From NCBI GenBank assembly GCA_050084515.1, contig CM114274.1:21514001-21578000 (forward strand): a DNA stretch of 64,000 nt. The letters are read 5' to 3'. The notes under the pieces were generated by a model. It was not told the DNA's origin, ran no database searches, and was given only the letters and a program-made list of their open reading frames with translations. This DNA is from Blasia pusilla (taxonomy: Eukaryota > Marchantiophyta > Marchantiopsida > Blasiales). This document shows, one piece after another, positions 56,761 to 64,000 of this stretch; within the stretch, counting starts at the first letter, position 1; the number at the start of each line of letters is the position of its first letter. A program made the position numbers and the translations under genes.

Positions 56761-58465
56761 CTTAATATGATGATGATATAAAAAATTTATAAGAGTCAGC
56801 TCCACACCCAATTAGAATCAAAAGAATGATAACAGTCACTGAGAAAACTTGAGAAATGCCCCCGGCCAAACACCAAGAATCTATACTATTCCTGAAATAT
56901 TTTGTGTGTGTGTGGGAGGGGGGGGGGTTGTTTACTAATTGCAGAAAGAGAAAAAGAAATTTGCAAAATGTCCATCTATAAGAAGTGAAGCCATCCATAA
57001 AAAAATTTTTGCTGCAAGGGATCCAAGACTATTTTTTCTTCCGAATCATATCTGCTTCCTATTTTTTCCATCCTTTCATTTTTGGCTCAAAGGGGTTGTG
57101 CACAAATGCTTAATGCTAGGACACAATATACCTCGTTCTTCGTGGAATATACCTCGTTCTTCGTGGATCTGGGCCATTTTTGAAAGGAATGTGGAAGCTT
57201 TTATTTGATCAGCTTGGCTGACAGTTACGTTCTATCCTCGTCCACAAACTTCCCTCTCTCTTTTCCATTTCTCTTTTTTGAATTTGGGTGAACGCAACTT
57301 TTAGGTATCGATAGGAGGCTCTTGCTTAGGAACTTTTCTGCCGGTTCGAGTAATCAAAGATGGCAACTTTGCATCGCAAGTATGTGAATATGGGAAAATT
57401 TAGATACACAAATGAAACTAGGACTCAACTCGAACCAATTTAGAAATTGACCTATTATACATGATCTTCATGGAACTCCTCACTGTAAATTTTGGTTAAT
57501 AAACTCGTATCCGGGATTCTCGTATCCCTATCTCTTCCAAGTGAGTAATCATTCCCTCCATCTCCATCCCCTTTTTTCTTGTGCCATTGCATGCATTCAT
57601 CCCCTCTTCAATGCGCCCTCTGCCACCACCCTTCTATAAATTCTCCACCTTCTAAGTTTTCATTAATTTTTGACACTGCTTCCTGCACCAACTTGCCGTA
57701 TTTCCTCTCCTTTCTGGTAGTGTGGCATCGTACATTGTCACATGATCTATGTCCACACCTAGTGTGAAGATCTCATGCATTTTTTAGCGACGTAATGCTA
57801 TGGCAATAGTGTGTATACTACCTCTTACACCTCTCATCATCAGGGGCAAGACTCTTGATGATCGTCAACAAGTGGGAGCCCCCCTTGAAATGACTATATA
57901 TCCGTTGTCTCTCTCTTGAAGTTTCATCAAGATCATCAAGAGTCTATTTCTATTTCTCCGTTGTCTCTCTCTTGAAGTTTCTCTCCCTCTCACTATTTAT
58001 GTTCTCACTATTTTCTTCATTTTTATTATTATTATTTATCTACTTTCTTTGTGTTATGCGTTTCTTTTTCCAATCATGGTCTTTTTAGATTTTGAGGATA
58101 ATTTTGATGTTCTTGTTAACGATGTATCTTTTTCTTCTCACTCAAGGTTCTTTCTCTTCGTCGTCTCCTTCTTCAAGCTAGACGCGGACGTCCCTAATCA
58201 TTCTCGTACTCTCTTGTGTCCCCATGTCAAGATGAATGATAATGCCAGTGCTATGCCACATTACATGTATTCTCCTTGGTATGTCTTACCTCGATCCATA
58301 GCATTTATATGTCTTTTTATTGATGATAGTGTAGTAAGAAGAGACCATCATGAGCCCTTTAAAGAATTCTTTAGTGTGAGTGTGAGCACATTTGACTTTG
58401 TAGTATGTTAAGGACTCGATTGACTACTAATACTCCGCATGCCCTACCAGTTCTACCAAATAGGT
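56761..58465. other. No supported gene; small tandem repeats
   Basis: A 21-bp unit is repeated perfectly at 57125-57145 and 57146-57166, and TCCGTTGTCTCTCTCTTGAA occurs at about 57901 and 57957. An open stretch 58049-58411 (+, 120 codons) has no recognisable motif. Confidence 0.5.
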
Positions 58466-59420
58466 TGTTGAGTTTTGAGAGACAGGTCACTATTACTCTA
58501 CAACGTCTTGTTATAGGGTGTAATGTACAACTCTAGGAAAAATATACTCTTTCTAGCAAAGTATAAAGTTTGTTCCCAAGAGACCAATGTTTCTTGAGAA
58601 AAGAGAGGTTTTATAAAAACTATCAAGAATAAACTCCTTCACTAAAATGCATCACTAACTACAATGACACTGTCTTATAAGTAAACAAGTATAAAAGGAT
58701 TTTCTTTCTTCTTGGAAAAAAACTCTTCTCAAGTGCATACAAAGACTCTTGTGAATCTGCAATAACAAAGCTCCACAAAGACCTCGAAGAGACCTCAGGA
58801 ATGGCGGCTCACCCTAGTTCCAGAAACTAAATTTTTCATTGCAGGTTACTCATTGTCTACCAGCTTTCCTACGCTTCTTCATGATTATCTTCTGGAATTC
58901 TGAAACTACAAGACTCCATTCTCATTCCTACTGTAGCCCAATAAGGTTTTACACTCAACTCCGCACATCAGAAAGCATGAGAGAAGACTCTTCTTCTACA
59001 TCAAAGAGTGGAAATAACTAGAAAAGTATTACAGAAAGTGAGAAAAAAAGAAAGTGACGAAATCACTGAAATCTTTATAAAACTTAGAGATACAAAGTGG
59101 CCTAGTCCGTCCGTGCGCTCACAGAAGAGCTTTGATGGAACCTAAACATGGAGATAACTCGACATACGAGAATGTTCTACCGCTGCGGCTCCTGACTATT
59201 TCACTACTCGGGCAACTAGGGTTTTTAACCTATTTTTCTTCATTTCTATTAATAGATTTTTTTGGGATAATCCTAGTAATGCTACTCTTGAAACCACATA
59301 CGTCATATTACTATGACTCCTTCGACGTCTAAGTCGAAACCATCAATCTAGGCTTCTCCTCATACAAGGGGGCCAATCAGATTAATGATGCTCAGAGAAG
59401 TGGATGTTGAGAATCCAACA
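58466..59420 (-). repeat. 3' LTR of copia element
   Basis: Minus-strand ends are TGTTGGATTC... and ...AAAACTCAACA, i.e. TGTTG...CAACA short inverted ends, directly after a GAAGGGGGG purine tract. Length 955 bp. The 5' LTR lies outside the window. Confidence 0.65.
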
Positions 59421-59449
59421 CCCCCCTTCAATATCCACTCTCATCTGGA

Positions 59450-59977
59450 CTACTGTCTTGGACCTATGCCAAGACCCTTCAGATGTCGGTGAAGCTGATC
59501 TCCGCTCAAAGCTTTCGTGAAGATGTCTGCACGGTTATCCTCTGTTGGACAATAGACTAACTTCAAAACCTCTCTCTCGATCAATTCACGAACAAAATGA
59601 TACTGGATCTCTATGTGCTTTGTACGAGCATGAAACACAGGATTATATGCTATGGCAATGCAACTCTGATTGTCATACCACATTACAGTAGCACTTTCTG
59701 GTGCTTCTCCTATATCCTCCAATATCCATCTCAACCAATAACAAGCCGCCTTGTACTCTGTCTTGGTAGAAGAAAGAGCCAATGTAGGTTGCTTCTTGCT
59801 GACCCATGACACCACACTTGATCCTACCAAGAAGCAATAACCCAAAACCGATCTCCGAGAATCTGAATCTCCTACCCAATCTGAGTCACAAAAAGCTGTC
59901 ATTTCTGTCCTTGCTCCATAGGTGATGTGGTACTTGATAGTGCCTTTGATATACTTCAACACACGCATCCCTGACTT
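59450..59977 (-). pseudogene. copia RNase H and pol C-terminus
   Basis: Reads RVLKYIKGT, TAFCDSDWVGD (first catalytic Asp), RRSVLGYCF, TLALSSTKTEY (catalytic Glu), WYDNQSCIAIA, RTKHIEIQYHFVRE and NRADIFTKAL, the standard copia order. Open for 172 codons. Separated from RT by the LINE insertion. Confidence 0.9.
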
Positions 59978-59983
59978 CCAATG

Positions 59984-60989
59984 CGTGCAAAAGAGAGTAG
60001 AAGCTGGTTACAAAGCTCTATATTCATTTTTAAACCGGTGTAGAAGAGCTCATCTTGTGTCTTGGAGTCTTAGGAAATTCTTATTTAAGAGCTTAGTGTT
60101 GCCGGTGGTCTTATATGGGACCCAAGTTTGGGGCCCTAGTTGTAAGAAGACAGGGTGGGAGCGCGTGGAAAGGGTGCAAAAGATCTTTCTACAAGAAGAA
60201 TTGGGTGCAAGAAACCAAACTCCGTATGCTATTCTTCTTGCGGAAACAGGTTGTCTTCCTCTAGAGGATGAAGCTCTTTACTTGACCATCACTTACATCG
60301 CAAGGGTGAGATCTCTTGATGTTTCTCGCCTCCCTCATCAAGCTTTGCGAGCTACACGTTCCATAGGGTGGATGGCGGATGTGGTGACTTGGTCTTCAAA
60401 GTGGAATGTGGCGGAACGGGATTGGGACTTGAAACCGATGGCCCTCCGTGAGCATCTACAGAAGCAATTTCTCAACATCATTTGGAGTAGTCCGGGCACC
60501 AAAATGGAGTTTTATCAACTTCATGTTAATCCTATGCTTGTATATTGTGAACAAGGATACCTACTTTTGAAGATCTCCACGTTCTTACGACATATTATCG
60601 CACGTCATAGAATTGGGTCTCATAGGCTAGGAATTGAGGAAGGACAATGGTTTAAAATTGATAGAAGTGAACGAATTTGCAGGTTATGTGACGGAGAAAA
60701 TATTGAGGATGAAGAGCATGTGTTTGTTACATGTCCAAGTATGAAGAGATTGGACTAGCTCATAAAATAGATGTGGAGAATTTCTATTCTTTACTACAGC
60801 TAGTGCCTTATAATTTAGGTTGTTATATTAGGGACGTCATTATTCATCGCTCAAGTGCTCTAGGCTGTAGCTAGGAAAAGGTCTTAAGGATCTTTTTCAG
60901 GGTCAGTGAATGAATGACTTGTAATGTGTTTTTCTGCCTTTTGACCCTTTGGGTCCCACGGGCTTGATCTATTTACCATTTACCATTTA
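59984..60989 (+). mobile_element. 5'-truncated LINE inserted in the copia pol gene
   Basis: A plus-strand open stretch (to 60758) encodes an ORF2 C-terminus: YKALYSFLNRCRRAHL, LPVVLYGTQVWGPSC, WERVERVQKIFLQEELG, ending in a zinc-binding motif RICRLCDG...DEEHVFVTCPSMKR. About 230 bp of 3' region follows and a tail of repeated ATTTACC units (60970-60990). CCAATG flanks it on both sides (59978-59983, 60990-60995) as target duplication. Excising it rejoins copia KPHENHWK with RVLKYIKG. Looks young, since its frame is intact. Confidence 0.9.
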
Positions 60990-60995
60990 CCAATG

Positions 60996-61955
60996 GTTCT
61001 CATGAGGCTTAGTTGAGAACCTACTCAACACTCCCACAACAAAGCTAATGTCTGGTCTAGTGTTACACAAAAATATCAAACTACCTACAAGCTTTCTGTA
61101 CAACTTTTCATCTACCAATGGTGAAACATCTTGCATCGAGAGTTTTAACTCTACCTCCATTGGCGAGACCACTGCCTTACACTCGGTCATCCCGAATGCC
61201 TTCAAGATTTCTCTAGCATACTTTTGATGAGAGAGAAAAATAGAATCTGACTGTTGCCAAATCTTGAGCCCTATAAAGGAGTGCAAAAGACCTAAATCGG
61301 ACATTTCAAACTCATACTTCAACACTCCCTTCATTTCCTCTATTTTCTTACTATGGTCTCTTGTGATGATCAGATCATCCACATACAGGACTATCAACAT
61401 ATATATTCCAACTTTGCAAAACACATACAAATTTGCTTGTGACAGAATCTTGATAAGACCCTTCTCTTGGAAGAATGTATCTATTCGTTGATACCATACC
61501 CTTGGGGCTTGCTTCAACCCATACAATGCTCAATGAAGTAAACATAATTTCTCTTATGATCTGGGTGTCTCAAAACCTGGCGGTTGAGATACATACACCT
61601 CCTCCTTGAGAATCCCATTCAGAAAGGCAAACTTCCCATCGTATTGGTATACATGCCAACGTCTTGTTCCAGCAACCGCTAGAACAATTCGAATGGTTGT
61701 CATCCTTGCAGTAGGAACAAAACTCTCATAGTAGTCAAAACCTTTGATTTGTGAGAAAATTTGTGCAACCAATCTAGCTTTGAATTTATCCAATGTACCG
61801 TCCGACTTATACTTTGTCTTGTACACCCACTTGGTGCGTATTATCTTCATGTCCTTTGGCTTCTCAACCAAAGTCCAAGTTTCATTTCTCTTAATGGCGT
61901 CCATCTCTATCTGCATGGCCTCTCTCCATTGAGGATGAGCAAGGGCCTCATCCAA
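60996..61955 (-). pseudogene. copia reverse transcriptase
   Basis: 61955-61554 reads ALAHPQWREAMQIEMDAIKRN, TKWVYKTKYKSDGT, KARLVAQIFSQI, YESFVPTARM and FLNGILKEEVYVSQPPGFE. A short break follows. Then 61526 onward reads MYGLKQAPRVWYQRID, the catalytic MLIVLYVDDLIIT (about 61400-61360) and VVGVLSRFSTKPHENHW, ending where the LINE is inserted. The catalytic YVDD is intact. The break near 61530-61555 is a small frameshift or stop. Confidence 0.9.
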
Positions 61956-61964
61956 GCATGATGG

Positions 61965-62960
61965 CTATTCCACCTTCAAGACCTGTGTCATCAAGGCCAT
62001 GTTGACGAGTTGTGCGGAAGCTCTATTTTGCTCCTCTAGTCTCTTAGATCTCCTTGGATGTGTAACAACTTCATCAGTTGCTGGTAGATCCTTACCATCC
62101 AAGAGGTGCTTTATCCACTTAGGGTATGACGATCGTAGTGGAAGAGCATGCTGCTCTTTATAATCATCACCAAATTCTTCTTCTTGATGATATGGTGTAA
62201 ACATTGGTGGTGTGCTCTGGTAGGTTATCTCTTCGTTTGATGATAATATGGATGGACTACTGATATCCGCCACTTGACGAGGTTGTTCCTCGAACACTGC
62301 ATCACAACTCACAAGCATCTTCTTTGCCTTAGGACACCATAGGCGATAAGCTTTAGACTCATCACTGTATCCCATAAAGATGCACTTCCTGCTCTTGGAC
62401 TCCATCTTGGTCTTGGATGCTTCAGGAATATGTACGAAGCACTCACTACCAAAAGTCCTAAAATGTTGGACTGATGGTACCTTACCTGAGTATGATTGAT
62501 GAGGAGTCATGCCTTGCACTGACTTGGTAGCACTTCTATTTAGAATGTAAATGGCAGTATTAACAACTTCAGCCCAAAATCCTTCTTTCAAACCTTTTGC
62601 TTTCATTTTGTTGTGGTGTATGTGTCGTGGTTAATTGTCGCTTGATTCCATGCTCCCCCAAATATTTGTTGAATTTTGTTGATAAGAATTCTCCTCCTCG
62701 ATCGGTGCAAAGCTTCTGTAACTTCTTTCATGTCTCATTCTTAACCAACTTGTGCCATACTTTAAATTTTCCAAAAGCACTTGCCTTATCAAGAAGAAAA
62801 TACACCCACATCTTCCTACTATAGTCGTTGATAACTAAAAGAAGTAGGAAGAACCACCTAATGCCACTGTTCTCATTTTACCACACAGTCAGCATGAATC
62901 AGCTCTAGAGGAGCCTTTGCTCTATTGCTAAACTCTTGTGGAAATGGTTGTCGATGTTGT
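61965..62960 (-). pseudogene. copia integrase
   Basis: 62606-61965 is open (213 codons): FWAEVVNTAIYILNRSATKSVQGMTP, FGSECFVHIP, KCIFMGYSDESKAYRLW (the conserved C-terminal module). From 62960 to 62600 the catalytic core is recognisable only in pieces (ELIHADCV at about 62900-62880) with stops and frame changes, so the enzyme is dead. A short spacer with a stop follows before RT. Confidence 0.8.
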
Positions 62961-62967
62961 TTGCCCA

Positions 62968-63981
62968 TCATACAAGCTTCACATGTATCCGACACTCCAT
63001 AAATTGTTGGTAAATCAACAACCATGCAGATTTTTGCATCTGACTTAGTAAGAGAAAGCTTAGGTGACCAAATCTTTCATGCCACAACTTACTACTACTA
63101 AGATCTGTAACTACACTTGTCGTGAAAGCATACAACTCGTAGATATTTCCACGTCGTATACCTTCACCCACTACTTTCCCATTGACATCCTCAATGATTG
63201 CTCCAGTTTTCTTGAAACAAACTTCTAGGTCATGATCACATAATATTGCTACTGAAATCAAATTGCTCTTCAACTTTCGTATGTACAATACATCAATTAA
63301 CTTCTTTTCATTTCCTTTTTGTGAGACCAAAGAAATTGTGCCTTTCCCTTCTACAGGGCACTTTGCATTATTCCCAACAGTAACAATGATGGGCTCCTTT
63401 AGAGGCTGTAAGGAGCTATACCAATCCTTATGATTGGTCATATGCCTAGATGCTCCACTATCGAGCACCCATGCATCTTCACTCTTTGACTAAGTGGAAT
63501 ATTTTTCCTGTGTGCAAATCTCTTCGATTGCTATCCAAACATCTACTTCATGTTCTCCTAGTTCTACAGAATTTCCAGACTCCTTCTTAGGTCTTAAACA
63601 TCCGTTTTTCTCATCCTTGCTCCTCTTTCTACAATCTTTGATAAGATGACCTAGCTTACCACAATAAAAGCATTTGAAGGCTTTCCTTGGAAATTTCTTC
63701 TTGATATTTGAACTGTAATCTTGATTTCTACCTCCATGTACGTTGGCAGTAAATGCTGCATCACTTCCCTCTCTTGCTTTGTAGCGCATTTCCTCTTCTA
63801 CCAACATTGCACTAAATTGTTCAAAAGTAAGCGGCGTGGGTCTCACTTGAGTATTCAATGTAGTGACCAAACTATCATACCTTGGAGGCAAAATCCTTAT
63901 GCACCGAGGTGCCAAATCTTTGCTAGACTTTGAAATTCCTACGGACGCCATATGATCTTGAAGATTCTTGATCCTTGTCAA
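62968..63981 (-). pseudogene. copia gag C-terminus, protease and GAG-pre-integrase
   Basis: 63981-63490 shows the gag end (ILPPRYDSLVTTLNTQ, LTFEQFSAMLVEEEMR) and a CCHC knuckle CFYCGKLGHLIKDCRK. After a stop at about 63490, 63468-62968 begins LDSGASRHMTNHKDWY (retropepsin D-S-G-A), continues VGNNAKCPVEGKGTI and LIDVLYIRKLKSNLISV, and reaches LWHERFGHLS, the GAG-pre-integrase H...H motif. The gag N-terminus is right of the window. Confidence 0.88.
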
Positions 63982-64000
63982 AAATTGCTCCTCTGAAAAT

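Larger units (their letters stand above)
58466..64000 (-). mobile_element. Ty1/copia retrotransposon (5' end beyond window), with a LINE insertion
   Basis: Minus-strand order from the right edge: gag with zinc knuckle (63981-63490), protease and GAG-pre-integrase (63468-62968), integrase (about 62960-61965), reverse transcriptase (61955-60996), RNase H (59977-59450), purine tract (59421-59430) and 3' LTR (59420-58466). The integrase-before-RT order is diagnostic of copia. A LINE at 59984-60989 interrupts between RT and RNase H. Several frame changes are present. Confidence 0.9.

Noticed and set aside
1-64000. tRNA, rRNA or other structured RNA genes
   Set aside because: I saw no cloverleaf-like sequence with A and B boxes, and the tRNA-Asp similarity at 26447 and 33249 is limited to primer-binding sites.

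Overview
This is a window of nuclear DNA from a land plant. The evidence is GT-AG introns, a plant-type UBE2S/UBC22 gene, Ty3/gypsy elements with a tRNA-Asp-type primer site, a Ty1/copia element, LINE relics and Mutator-like DNA transposons. The species cannot be fixed from the sequence. The only host gene I can support is the ubiquitin-conjugating enzyme E2 S gene at 49345-53529 (+, six coding exons). Nearly everything else is transposon-derived, and most of it is broken by stops and frameshifts.

Layout. (1) 1-27759 is a three-level nest. The outermost layer is a minus-strand Ty3/gypsy element: LTR 26471-27759, primer site, gag 26437-24563, protease about 1545-1085, RT 694-1. It is split between the gag zinc knuckle and protease by a Mutator-like element, 'element 1' (about 1560-24557). 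Element 1 is in turn split inside its transposase exon by a 12.6-kb relative, 'element 2' (8189-20821), flanked by the 9-bp duplication AGGAAAATC. (2) 30876-38204 is a circularly permuted gypsy block (integrase end - LTR - primer site - gag - protease - RT - integrase core) between two ~267-bp direct repeats. (3) 38.2-43.5 kb is non-coding with tandem repeats and a perfect hairpin. (4) 43.5-46.1 kb is a decayed minus-strand LINE. (5) 48.7-53.7 kb is the UBE2S locus. (6) 54-58.4 kb is AT-rich repeat DNA. (7) 58466-64000 is a minus-strand Ty1/copia element running off the right edge and carrying a 5'-truncated LINE insertion.

Most notable system. Elements 1 and 2 share the same two-gene, divergent plan. 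On the plus strand is a Mutator-like transposase: a GCM/WRKY-like Cys/His cluster, a DDE region with FMAD and FHWQQSV blocks, then a C-terminal SWIM finger. On the minus strand is a multi-exon gene whose pieces resemble a charged coiled coil, a ParB-like domain (WDGNH), a helical and a disordered middle, and a beta-class DNA amino-methyltransferase (motif IV-like DLPSG, then a motif X/I-like block). ParB plus methyltransferase is a phage/bacterial-like combination.

The non-coding parts of these elements (introns, shared promoter, 3' flanks), but not the exons, are filled with a ~27-bp palindrome: arm GCAACCCGTCGGA, one base, then its reverse complement. The palindromes form a 67-bp-period array exactly between the two divergent TATA boxes of element 2 and a ~64-bp-period array in intron 2 of the methyltransferase-like gene. 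I saw none outside the elements. I infer that they are cis-acting sites read by an element-encoded protein, by analogy with VANC target motifs of Arabidopsis VANDAL elements. Both element copies are now pseudogenes.
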